This document shows, piece by piece, positions 25,055 through 35,104 of a stretch of DNA of 64,000 bases. The stretch is from Hydrangea macrophylla (taxonomy: Eukaryota; Streptophyta; Magnoliopsida; Cornales; Hydrangeaceae). The position numbers were made by a program, and so were the translations under genes. The stretch lies in contig CM066985.1 of NCBI GenBank assembly GCA_033977485.1, positions 71,595,045 through 71,659,044 on the forward strand, written 5' to 3'. The notes below the pieces were generated by a model. The model ran no database searches. It had not been told where the DNA came from and saw nothing but the letters and a program-made list of their open reading frames with translations. Within the stretch, counting starts at the first letter, position 1, and each line of letters begins with the position of its first letter.

Positions 25055-26149
25055 TGTTGAGAAGCATATCAATTGAAAAAAAAAAAACATACATTTTCGT
25101 ACATGCATATAGTATGATAAAAACAAATTAGATACAAAGCTCAAGTTCTGCTGGAGTCCAATACTCACAATCATTAATGTGTCACTATATAGAAACCACA
25201 GAGACCACTGTCTTCAAAAAGAAACCGCACCTAGTTTTCATTTTTCACTCTCTCCCCAAACAAACACACTATAAATTCCACCCCATTTCTAATTTTCTAT
25301 TCACTACTCTCCACAAACAAAAACCACAACAAAAATCACATTTCTTGAAGATTGAAATGTGTGTGTACAAAGAAAGGAGATTGAAGAATGACTAACCTAT
25401 CCGGCGGTCATGGAACTTCCAAATGGTGATGAAGATTTCGATTGTAGAAGGCGATTGCAATCGGAAGAGATGATGATCGTTGATGGCGACGGACGGCGAT
25501 GGAAGGTGAGGAATATTTGTCTACAAACGATGGAAGGAGAAGATGGTGGTTTAACGGTGACGGAGAGAGATAGACGATTTCACGGCGACGGGGACGGCGA
25601 CTCGTCCATTTTATCTCCGGAGCATTCACCCATTTGTCTCAATTTGGACTTTTAGTAGGGTTGTGTATAAGAGAGAGTAAAGTAAGGGTAGTTTGGACAT
25701 TTCAGTAAATTGATTAATCACATTTCAGTCAATATATTGATAATATTTAGATTTTGTTAAAAAGTTGATGAGGTTTTAATTTGTAGAGTTGAAACAGATT
25801 TCCCTTCAATTTTAATAAAGTAGTTGACTGACTTTGAATTTATTAAAATATTATTGACTGAATTTTAATTATCCCTACATATGTTATGGGGGTAAATTAC
25901 ACTAATCTTCCCCGAGGCATCTGACAATTATAGAGATTTCTCATGTGTTTTTAAAAATTACACTTACCTTCTTTCTATTTTGAAAATGACTGTAATATTC
26001 TTAGACAAATCATTAAAAAATTATCCACTTTCTTTTAAAAATGAAAATAAAAATACATTAACAATTATGAAAAAAAAAATTAAAAAATCATCAAAATTTC
26101 AGTATATGCCAAATCAAGCTTTTACTAAATTTTTTAAGAAAAAAATATC

Positions 26150-26605
26150 AACAGTAAATTTTAAAAACATAAAAATCATCAACAAAATTATCTACTAATA
26201 CTTTAAAATGACAAAAATAATAACAACAATGAACAAAAAAATATCAACAATTTTTTTTTAAAAAAATGAATAGTTATATTGTATTTTTGTCTGCTTTATT
26301 TTTTTAAAATTGTGAACTTGCTCCCAATATTGTGAATGAGTTGTTCCAATGAAACTTAATTAATACAGGCCTTGCTCGGGCATTTGCCCATGTGTGTGTG
26401 TGTGTGTGTGTGTGTAAGACTCCATTAAGCATGTTTTTTTTAAAAAATAATAATAAAGCAGACAAATATGCAATATAACTATTAATATTTTTTTTAAAAA
26501 ATTGTTGATGTTTTTTTTTTCCATTATTGTTATTATTCTTTTAATTTTAAAGTGGTAGTAAATAATTTTTTTTATTTTATGTTTTTAAATTATTATTGAC
26601 ATTTA
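26150..26605. repeat. Long AT-rich inverted repeat (foldback)
   Basis: The left arm at about 26150-26310 and right arm at about 26435-26605 are complementary, e.g. AATAGTTATATTGTATTTTT with its near-complement, and GTCTGCTTTATT with AATAAAGCAGAC. The spacer holds a TG microsatellite (about 26391-26415). Arms have diverged slightly. Confidence 0.7.
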
Positions 26606-26712
26606 TAAATAAAAGAGTAATTCTACGCTACCCAAATTTCTTTCCCAAAAGTGTTTTCTAACACATGTGGCAGTGGATCCAGTTGATTTTGATTAGTTGT
26701 GATGTTAAAGTC

Positions 26713-28905
26713 TGTCATGCCCGTTCCAGAATTTTATAGTTTAATCATGCATGATATGCAATTTTATGAATTATCATTGATATATGATAATTGAGGATAA
26801 GTGGTTGACTGTGGTCAACGGTAAGGTGTCAGTGAGGACACGGGAACATGGAAGTTCATATTGCATAATCATGAGTAAATGGCATTTATATGATTTAAAT
26901 GTTATTTGATTTTATCTGGTATTTCTGTGAATAGTAATTATACATGTGTAGTATAATTCTGGTAATATTTGATATTGTAATATTATTTTGAGAACTGTGG
27001 TGAGAACGTGAGAGATACGTTAATTAAAAAGGTAGGTTGCGTAGAGATTCCACAGAATATAGTTTTCGGACGTTATTTTCGGACCCAAACGAAACCTAGT
27101 CGAAAACTTTTGAAATTTATAGTTTTCACTCGTAAAGTTATTAAATGGACGTGTGCGAAGTTTCGGGAGCTAATTAGAAGTTTGAGGAACTTGCGGGGAG
27201 GTAAACGTAATCTCCAGAACGTTTGCCTATAAATAGTAATGGATGAGATTCATTCTCATCCAAACTTGCTAAAAATATCTAGAGAGAGGAGAGAGAAGGG
27301 AGATTGGCTCCTCCGGGCTTTGCGACGCCGATCGACGACCGTTTGTCTGTCAAATTTTCTCCAGATTTCAGATTTGAACTCGCGGAGGTAAGATCTACGT
27401 TTTGATACTACTTAGGCCATGTTTGGCTAATTTTTCTAAAAATATTAATCCTAGACTTTTGGGAAAAATCAGGTAAAACTCGTAGGAATCGCGTACAATT
27501 TGAAATCCGACGATTATTTAGTCCCCTAGACGATCCTTCAAAGTTTGAAGAGATTCGCACGAGGTATGAATTCTAGATCTATGAAATATATGGATTTTCA
27601 TGTTTTGGACATCACTTTTGATATTCTTGGATCCGGGCAAAATTCATGAATTAATTAGGCCCGTTAATTATGCACGTGAAATTATGATAAAAGCACGTAT
27701 AACTGTTTATGTGAGCATGTTATGTGTCTACTTGGGTCAAAGGGGAGTTTGGTGCAAATTCATCCGGGGTAAACTCCTCGAACCTTGAGGATTGTGATTG
27801 TGATTGAAATGGAATTGGAATTGTGGTTGTGTCTGGATTGGAGGTGGGCCCAACCAGTACACGGTACCTGGTATGGAGGAAGGCCCAACCAGTGTACGAG
27901 ATGCGTGGGAGAGGTGGGCCTCCTACGGCATCGACCGGATGAATGCGTACCACTCACCCTAGAGACTATTTCTATGTGTTTTAGATGCTTAAACCATGAA
28001 TTGTCATATAAGCATACATTTAGAATTGTACACTCAGCATATAGCTGAGCAGTGGAGATGTACTCCATTGCAGGTAAGAAGAAAGACAAGAAGAAGCGCG
28101 ATGAGTGGGCCGATGAACGCCGGGGAAATTACACTTGTATATGTTTTTGTTTTAAATCCTAAACTTGAGTAAGGATTTGAATATTGTAATATGTTGTAAT
28201 AGATCCTTGGATTAGTTCTGTAGTATGGAAATCTTGTAATTGAACGTCTATAGTTATGTTTTAAATGTTAAATCAGTTGTGGTTGTATTGGTGTTGGAAT
28301 TAAGAAGCATGGGTTGTTAGCATTTTCATCACAGGGCTGCCAGCAGGGGAGCAGTCGACTGGACCCAGGGTCAGTCGACTGGATCCCGTGTGTTTGAGAC
28401 ACTGAAAGTGAATAGTAAGGGAAGCAGTCGACTGGACCCTATGTCAGTCGACTGAACACTGTTGAATTTGGCTACTGCTTCTATTAATGGAAAAGCAGTC
28501 GACTGGGTCCCCATATCAGTCGACTGGACCCTTGTGTTATATGCTGCATTTTGGGTTCTGCTTAACCCAGTCGACTGGGCAGTCGACTGGACCTCTGTTG
28601 AGGATTTAGGGTTTTAGTTTCTGCCAGGCACAGTCGACTGGACCCTAGTACAGTCGACTGGGCAGTCGACTGAACATCTGTATTTTGAAATGGATTCTTG
28701 TGAACGCTTTCAATTGAACAAATTTCTTTTATAACTCTGATTTCAATGGATTTTATAAACTTAGAGGGTAATGTTCCCTAAGTTTTAAAATACCCAGGGT
28801 TGTTTTTAAAGTTCTTTCCGCTGCATATCATTATATGATGTTTGGATGAGCCTTGGTGGCGTGCCACGTGTCCTATTTCCACGCGTAGTGGGATGGGTCG
28901 TGACA
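26713..28905 (+). mobile_element. Solo LTR (Gypsy/Tekay-type) with CAGTCGACTG array
   Basis: 2193 bp, starting TGTCATGCCCGTTCC and ending GGGATGGGTCGTGACA, flanked by AAGTC on both sides (26708-26712, 28906-28910). No second LTR or interior is present. It shares its start, its end and several inner segments with the solo LTR at 52429-54581. The strand assumes the same orientation rule (TGT..ACCCG to CGTGACA). Confidence 0.85.
28352..28675. repeat. Array of the palindrome CAGTCGACTG
   Basis: Eleven copies of CAGTCGACTG, mostly followed by GACC or GGAC-like bases, at irregular spacing (two pairs are only 4 bases apart or less). It lies inside the solo LTR at 26713-28905. Confidence 0.95.
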
Positions 28906-29393
28906 AAGTCGTTCACCTGTGATCCCACTTCAACAATATTTGTGATGAAAATTTGGGAAGCATAGTATTACTCTAAACAAATGTTCTACTTGGACAAAAA
29001 AGTTAAATAGCTTAAATTAAAAAACTAAATCTGTAAACTATTGTCAGTTAGGCTAAAGATTATAAAACCTAAATTAGAAATTATATAAATTTTCTTTTTC
29101 GAGATGCAAATTTTTATAAAGTTAGAGCTAAATACTATAAATCTAAACTTATAAAATTTACTAATGTATATATAATTTTATCTAATGCGCGTGCGTACAC
29201 ATACACACTCACACAAATACACACACACACATGTACATATATATATATATATATATATAAAATGAGATAAGGAGTAATTTGGTAATCTTATACTCAAAAA
29301 GTATGTAGAGGGGAGGTGAGTGTTATTTTCTAAACTAGAGGGGAGGTCCCTGTAATTGTCATATACCTCAAGGGAGGTCAGTGTAATTTTCCC

Positions 29394-30155
29394 TATCTTA
29401 TATACATAGTCAAATACAATTTTTCATACTCTATTTCACTATTTTTCATTATTCTTGCTCCTTTGCTATATTTGTGTGTGCCTTTAGAGTAATGCTCTGC
29501 TTCCTAATTTTTGCATCCAATTTGTGTTCAGAAAATTCGAAGATGGAGGATTTGGCAGGAGTAGAATCAAGATGTTGCACCTCGGCTAAACATACGGGGG
29601 TTCGGGCGTAGTGCCTTTATGCGATTTATTTTTTCTTTTTTTGGTATACTTGTACTATTGTACAAATTATATTTTTGTGTAGAATTTTCTGTAAAATTTT
29701 GAATGATTTTAAATTAATAAGTTAAGCTAAAAAGTGAAAATAAAATGTATTGGATCAAATATTTAGGATGAGTTGGATAATAATTATGTCAGTATTGGTT
29801 CTACTACTATTTATTTGGAATCTATGGCTTGATTCATAGTTTTTGATGGATTGGATTCCAATTAGTTTTGCAACATTAATAACTCAAATGCTCATAAAAC
29901 AGGGGCTTTGTGAAAATTTATGCAACACTTATTTCAAGAATTTCCAAAAATTTGGGGGAGGTTGAGCCCCCCTTGTTCTCTTTGGAAAAAAACTTCAGTA
30001 TATTTCCTTGGGTGTTGTTCATGTTGTTCCCCTCACATGAACTATAAAAAAATGTAAAAATAGTATTGTTCATGTGAGAGGGAAACAACATGTACAACAC
30101 CTAAGCAATTGTAATGAAGCTGTGTCCTTCCCTCTTTAGGTCCGCTCCTGTTTGT
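29394..30155. other. Intergenic stretch without recognised gene
   Basis: AT-rich. TAGAGTAATGCTCTGCTTCC at about 29485 resembles a MITE end, but no partner was found. Nothing coding. Confidence 0.5.
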
Positions 30156-30285
30156 ATCCCAATGGTTCCCAAACATACATGTCAATGGGACTGATTGATT
30201 TTGATTGGAGGATGTGGAAGTAATCCCACCATTAGTGAACTGCAACATATGTTTGGAAATCATTTTGGGAACCATAGCATTGTTC
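30156..30285. mobile_element. MITE (GGTTCCCAAA type)
   Basis: The left end contains ATCCCAATGGTTCCCAAAC; the right end is the complement of AACAATGCTATGGTTCCC. It has the same inner words (GTCAATGGGACT, CCCACCATTAG) as other members of the AGAGTAATG group. Confidence 0.55.
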
Positions 30286-30369
30286 TTATCCACATGGTTT
30301 GGTTTCCCTCTCGCTATTTATTGGTTCCAGTACTTCCAGTATTGAGTTAATTGTAATTGCAAAGACCTT

Positions 30370-30520
30370 TGTGATCTAGTGACATCAATCCTTCTCCCCT
30401 AAATGGGAGAGGGAGGGTTCAACTCCCCCTGGGTGTGGTGTGAGAGGTTTATTCCTCTTTGGGACGTCCATAGGAGGATGTCTCCTTTGAATTCCCCCCC
30501 CCCCCCCCCCCCCCCCCCGG
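30370..30520 (+). mobile_element. Candidate tRNA-derived SINE with poly-C tract
   Basis: TGATCTAGTGACATCAATCC resembles a pol III box A region, and GGGTTCAACTCCCC about 30 bases later resembles box B. A run of 25 C (30494-30518) follows about 60 bases downstream. The match is by eye only, and the 3' end is unclear. Confidence 0.4.
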
Positions 30521-30969
30521 CTCCTGTTTGTGTGTGTGGGTGGCGCCTGTGCATGCTTTGCTTGAAGAAAAAAAGAGTAAACTATAATTGGGCTACTAAT
30601 TTTCAAACTAAGGGTTTGAAAATAGCAACTCCCACAACTCTAAAATTTTAAAAGAGAATACTCGAACACAGGACCTTTCGGTAGGGGATTCATACTTTGT
30701 GGTGGATGTGGTGAGTTTTCACTCCTGTGATTTTGAGATATAGGAGTTAATTCATGCAATGTTCAGTTCCTAATGCATTTTGCTAGACATAATTTTTCAT
30801 TGCTTTGGAAATGAAGACTATTTTAATCTTGATGATGTGTTAATTTTAAGACCTCAATTTGGCATATTGCATGCTTTTGATGTTTTCTTGTACTATCAAG
30901 ACTAAGTTATTTTAATTTGTTCCTTATTGTTGTAGTTTGGGAGATGAAACTGAAAGTATGACTTGGAAT

Positions 30970-31350
30970 CACGGGTGTAAATGAGTTCAACAAGGGTTCG
31001 AAGTTTGGCTCGATCAATGCTAGGCTCGACTCACTCATTTGAGCTCATGACACACGATCGATTAAGGATTGTGAGCAGACTCGTGAAAAAGCCCGTTAAT
31101 AGGTTTGACAAAGAGCTTGTATAGTGACTTATATATATATATATTATAAAACTATATAATTTTAGAGAAAATGTGACATATATCGTAACTAGGCTTGATA
31201 AATGATTGTTTTATTATTAAACTATATAGTATAAAAGGGCACACGAAAAAGCTCGCGAACACGAGAAAGCTCGGCTCGTTCTCATGAGCAAGCTCGCGAG
31301 CTCGTGAAAAAGCTCGTGAGCAAGCTGGACTCGGCTCATAAACACCCCTA
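30970..31350. mobile_element. hAT-like non-autonomous element with GCTCG repeats
   Basis: Ends are CACGGGTGTAAATGAG and the complement of TAGGGGTGTTTATGAG, flanked by CTTGGAAT (30962-30969) and CTTTGAAT (31351-31358), an 8-bp duplication with one mismatch. The interior is full of GCTCG/CGAGC words (AAGCTCGCGAGCTCG), as in a common plant repeat type. 381 bp and no ORF. Confidence 0.75.
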
Positions 31351-31542
31351 CTTTGAATAGAACATGCTAATCACGCTAATCTAGAACTCATTCTGGCGGG
31401 GATTGACTGGAAAATATATATATATATATATATATATGTATAGGCCTAATTGCACTTTACACCATTTTAGAGAACTAGTAGCTAACAATGAGCAAATTTA
31501 GTTAAACCACTAACAATGAACAACTTTAGCTAAAACCAAAAG

Positions 31543-31709
31543 CCTTAGAATGCATTTTGCTCACCCTAAAATTGCTCACCCTAACTCACTCATTGACTAA
31601 TGGGATGGACTTAGGATTACATGAGAATTAATTAAAGGTGTAAAGTTTTGGGTCCCATTACATAAGCTAGTGGGTGAGCAATTTTGAGGTGAGTAAAATG
31701 TACTCAAAG
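31543..31709. mobile_element. MITE (TTTGCTCACC ends)
   Basis: The left arm CCTTAGAATGCATTTTGCTC pairs with the right arm, whose complement is CTTTGAGTACATTTTACTC. The inner arms AAAATTGCTCACCC also pair. It resembles the element at 12887-13090. Confidence 0.65.
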
Positions 31710-31717
31710 TCTTATTA

Positions 31718-31842
31718 ACAATCGAGTCCCAAGTTACACAAAACAATTGTAAATTGCTTTGCCAAAATTTGTGACCCAAAATTTAAAGCAAAGTTTTAAT
31801 CTCGTAACAACCCACAAACATAAGCAATAGAAGAATTGCATC
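31718..31842 (-). pseudogene. Duplicated 3'-flank fragment of the POLLENLESS3-like gene (part 1)
   Basis: ACAATCGAGT and GCCAAAATTTGTGACCCAAA match 61728-61757 downstream of the gene at 62129. The fragment ends at the Copia target site GCATC and resumes at 52330. Confidence 0.7.
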
Positions 31843-31983
31843 TGTTAAAAGGCTAGTTTGTATTAGGTGTTTTATTATGTGTATATGTTGTCCCGCATCA
31901 AAAAAATGTAAAGTGTGGTTAGGTTAGCTAAGTATATAAATAGGCCCGTTATTCATTCAATATACAAAGTGTTTACTTTTACA
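31843..31983 (+). repeat. Copia 5' LTR
   Basis: Starts TGTTAAAAGGC right after GCATC and ends TTTACTTTTACA. TATAAATAG at about 31935 is a good TATA box. The first 16 bases are not matched in the 3' LTR. Confidence 0.75.
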
Positions 31984-31995
31984 TGGTATCAAAGC
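31984..31995 (+). promoter_or_regulatory. Copia primer-binding site
   Basis: TGGTATCAAAGC directly after the 5' LTR; one base differs from the standard initiator tRNA-Met site. Confidence 0.75.
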
Positions 31996-32129
31996 ACCCG
32001 ATCTTTGGGTCCGCTCCTCTTGTTGTTGCCGATCAAAGTTGACCGAGAGTGTTTCTCGTGTTTTATAAATTACCTGATCTCTGTCCAAGATCCGAGAAGA
32101 CCAGCAGCCCTTCAAACCCTAGCCGCTGC

Positions 32130-32197
32130 CCCTCAAGTACTGTTCATCCGAAAGTTACTGTTCATACGAAGGTACTATTCATCGCAAGCTACTGTTC
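32130..32197 (+). repeat. Tandem ACTGTTCATCCGAAAGT array in the Copia leader, part 1
   Basis: Units of about 18-20 bases (TACTGTTCATCCGAAAGT, TACTGTTCATACGAAGG, TACTATTCATCGCAAGC) precede the solo LTR. The same array resumes at 34388-34485, so the LTR inserted inside it. Confidence 0.8.
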
Positions 32198-32867
32198 TGT
32201 CACGCCCCGGAGCAGCAAAAATAGAAAAAAAATTTCCTTTTTAGGTTCATAGGGAATGACAAGTGAAAGTCATTAATTATCCACACCATACGGTACTAGT
32301 CAACAAGATAAACAGGAACAGTAACCAAACTGAATATATACTATCAATTCTATCTATTACAATATCAGAGTGGTCCTTAGGATCACAACAGGTCTGAAGA
32401 CAACATATGCCCAAGTAACCGTCAAACTAAACAAGTATAACAGAAATATAAAACTAAACATAAACGAGATATAACTCTCCATCTCTAGCTGGCGTACGGG
32501 TAATCGTTAGCGTAGTACTCCTCTCTAGCATAACCGGCATCAGTGGGGCCACCCTCTGCATATTCCAACTTTGGGTAGTAGCTATCACCGTAAGTTCCAT
32601 CACCTGCATTATTAAGGACAAGGTAGAATGGACGGGGAACGTCTAGGCAAATAAAGGCCATCAGCTTACTGAAAGCTGAGTGAGAACTAACTAACACAGT
32701 CTTATAGAAATAAAGTAATTACCAGTTATGAACGATGTATAGCAGTGATATTAATAATACCATTCCCTCTTTTATTCAAACACATCACTAACCGATACTC
32801 ATCGTCTCCTAACACTAAGACTAACTGTACCAATCCCAACTGACCAATTATATCATCACAATATACT

Positions 32868-33140
32868 AGTGCTCTTGTTCACCGCTTTTAAGAACTCTTA
32901 CTGTTCACCGCTTTTAAGAACTTTTGCAAGCACCATACATTGTTCTCATATAATGACTAGTCTATGGACTACCAATACTCTTGTTCACCGCTTTTAAGAA
33001 CTCTTATTGTTCACCGTTTTTAAGAACGCTTGCAAGTATCGTACATGCATAGCTCTGGCAATGATAACTATGGACGTGCCACTACTACTCTTGTTCACCG
33101 CTTTAAGAACTCTTACTGTTCACCACTTTTAAGAATGCTT
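32868..33140. repeat. Tandem TGTTCACCGCTTTTAAGAAC units
   Basis: Six or more copies of TGTTCACCGCTTTTAAGAAC or close variants, in pairs separated by about 70-80 bases that carry GCAAG..AC and GTACAT words. Lies in the solo LTR. Confidence 0.8.
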
Positions 33141-33504
33141 GTGAGTACAGTGCACCCATAGCTCCTACGATTCTGGTTAAATCCTTCTTACTCAGTTATC
33201 AGATTCAATCTGAGCGAATCATCAGCTCGACTAAACACAACCTTGAAAGTAACTCATAACCTACTAACTTAGTCACCAGACTATCCCATGTTACTCATTG
33301 TTATATCTTATCTCGTTATCGCGTCGTATTAATATCAACGTTCTGAACCTGACTACATTACTCACCATAATTATCTCAATCTCATTATCGTATCCCATTA
33401 CCTCCGTAACCCATAATATTGCATAATAGAAACATGGAACAACAATTAAACAGCTAGGCATTATGAATTATAAACTTAAAGGAAACATCCAAGTTTTGTT
33501 GGGT

Positions 33505-34315
33505 TCGATCGATTAAAGTCATTTCAATCGCTTGAAGAAAGTGTCTTTCGATCGATTGAAGTATTCTCAATCGATTGAAGTGAAGGTGTCCTCGATTGAT
33601 TGAAATCATTTCGATCGATTGAGACTTAATGTGTTTGATCGATTGAACTTAGTTCGATCGCTCGAACTTCGTCTTCTCCAGAATCTGACAGTGAACGTCC
33701 AGAATCTGTTAGGGTGTGTTTGGGTTATTATTAAACGTCCAAAAACATGTAAAACATTATAACTAAGCTACTTAGTGAGTTTGGAACTCACCGAACGTCG
33801 TTAAGGGTGTATTTGGCAACCTTGAAGCTTCGAGCTTTAATGGCGGCCTCTCTCTCTGCTTTATCTCTCTCTCTCTCTCTCATTCTCTTCTTCTCCCTCT
33901 TTTTCTCATCTCGTCTGTCTCTTTCTCTCCCTGAATATATATATGTACATATATAGATGTGTGTATAATATGTATGATACACATGCACACATACTCTATC
34001 TCACTCTCTCAAGTTTAGCAACCACACACAATACATGAGCACCAAGTATATATAGAGGGTGTGGTGGGCAGATGGTTGTCTTTGCGTGAAACTTGGAGTC
34101 CTGATGATTACAAGTTCGATCGATCGAAGCTTGTTCGATCGCTCAAACATGTTTCGACCAGGTTTGATCGTTTGAAAAGGGGTTTGATCGATTGAAGTGG
34201 GGACCACGTCATAAATTCATGTCGGTAGAGATTTGATCAATTGAACATGGTTCGATCGCTTGAACTTAGAAATGTTTGATCGCTTGAAAGAGCTTCGATT
34301 GATTGAAAGTGAAAT
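33505..34315. repeat. Two clusters of the palindrome-like TTCGATCGATTGAA
   Basis: Clusters at about 33505-33670 and 34115-34310, together more than a dozen copies of TCGATCG(A/C)TTGAA and variants, with the two-fold symmetric core TCGATCGA. Lies in the solo LTR. Confidence 0.85.
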
Positions 34316-34387
34316 TCTAAGTTTGGTCAAGGGAAGTATATAGAATCTCTCTGTATATAATAATTATTGAAAATACAGGGTATTACT

Positions 34388-34485
34388 TGTTCATCCGAAA
34401 GTTACTGTTCATCTAAAGATACTATTCATAGCAAGTTACTATTCATCTGAAGGTATTGTTCATCCGAACGTTACTGTTCATTAGC
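34388..34485 (+). repeat. Tandem array in the Copia leader, part 2
   Basis: Continues the ACTGTTCAT(C/A)CGAAAGT units after the solo LTR, e.g. TTCATCTAAAGATACTATTC and TTCATCCGAACGTTACTG. Confidence 0.8.
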
Positions 34486-34599
34486 AGCCTTTTGTTTGTC
34501 CAGATCTGTTCTGATTTGGTCTTTTCTCAATATCTTTTTGCTCCAAATTAGATTTTTCTCTTTTCTCTTATTCTTCATCGAGTCTAAGGCTCTCCCATA

Positions 34600-35104
34600 A
34601 CTCACTACCCGAAAGTTGACTGGTTCCAACTTTTTTCAATGGTCTAGGGCCGTCACCATTGCCCTTACTGGCTTGGGTTTTGATGATCACCTCACTAGGG
34701 ATGCTCCTACCACCGATGAGAAAGCAATTAAGCAAAGGAGGCAACTAGATGCTCATTTGGGCACGTGTAAGGAGATTTGGGAGTATGCTCATCTCTTGTA
34801 CTCCAGTGATTTGACTCAAATGTACGATCTTTCTTTTTAGTATTTTCAGTTGCAGCAGAGTGATCTATCTGTAACTGATTACTTTGCTTCGTTTAAACGG
34901 TTGGTTGAAGAGTTGAATAACGTCATTCTTAACACTTCTAATGCGAAGGAACAGCATAAGCAGCGGGAACAAATGGCCATGATGAAATTTCTCGCATGTC
35001 TCAAGAGTGATTTTGAGCCAGTTTGGTCTCAAATTCTTGGTGGTGCCACTCTTCCTTCTCTTGTTGAGACATATCAGCTTGTTTTGAGGAGTACTGTAGA
35101 TACT
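34600..35104 (+). pseudogene. Copia gag (UBN2/gag-polypeptide type), broken
   Basis: Reads LTGSNFFQWSRAVTIAL, then EIWEYAHLLYS, a stop (TAG at 34838-34840), then QLQQSDLSVTDYFASFKRL and FLACLKSDFEPVWSQIL. These are standard motifs of the Copia Gag N-terminal half. The sequence ends at VLRSTVDT, where the host element is interrupted. The matching C-terminal Gag and zinc knuckle resume after 48845. Confidence 0.8.

Larger units (their letters stand above)
14287..25875. mobile_element. Mutator-like snapback element with 1.6 kb inverted arms, interrupted by an LTR retrotransposon
   Basis: Both flanks carry TACATATGTT (14277-14286 and 25876-25885), a 10-bp duplication in the Mutator range. The left arm is 14287-15925, the loop about 24 bases (15926-15949), and the right arm 15950-16678 continued at 25060-25875 after the inserted retrotransposon. 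The ends read GGGTTAATTAAAATTCAG and its complement with one mismatch. Sampled arm segments (for example 14520-14790 against 25380-25650) differ at only a few positions. No transposase is visible, so it is non-autonomous. Both arms carry a GC-rich stretch with an 81-82 codon ORF (14506-14754 minus, 25410-25655 plus), which may be a captured gene fragment or chance. Confidence 0.85.
26614..28974. mobile_element. MITE (AGAGTAATG family) split by a solo LTR
   Basis: The left end AGAGTAATTCTACGCTACCC and the right end complement AGAGTAATACTATGCTTCCC pair. Removing the LTR (26713-28905) and one AAGTC leaves an element of about 160 bp resembling 1625-1797. Confidence 0.7.
25888..29393. mobile_element. 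TIR element with GGGTAAATTACAC-type ends, carrying a hairpin, a MITE and a solo LTR
   Basis: The left end GGGGGTAAATTACACTAATC and following words (CCGAGGCATCTGACAATTA) are inverted at the right end (complement of GGGAAAATTACACTGACC and CCTTGAGGTATATGACAATTA). Flanks TATGTTAT (25880-25887) and TATCTTAT (29394-29401) are an 8-bp duplication with one mismatch. No transposase is seen. Confidence 0.65.
32198..34387 (-). mobile_element. Solo LTR, reverse orientation, inside the Copia leader
   Basis: Plus-strand ends TGTCACGCCCCGG and GGGTATTACT (the complement gives GTAATACCC...GGGGCGTGACA), flanked by TGTTC (32193-32197, 34388-34392). 2190 bp. The ends match the Tekay LTR type at 37288; the last base of the TG...CA pair is mutated. 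It contains a TGTTCACCGCTTTTAAGAAC tandem array and a TTCGATCGATTGAA array. Confidence 0.85.

Noticed and set aside
28352..28675. Possible CRISPR-like array (regular short palindromes)
   Set aside because: Motif is only 10 bases, spacing is irregular, and the context is a plant solo LTR.
29485..29535. Another MITE starting TAGAGTAATGCTCTGC
   Set aside because: No inverted partner found downstream; probably a stray end.
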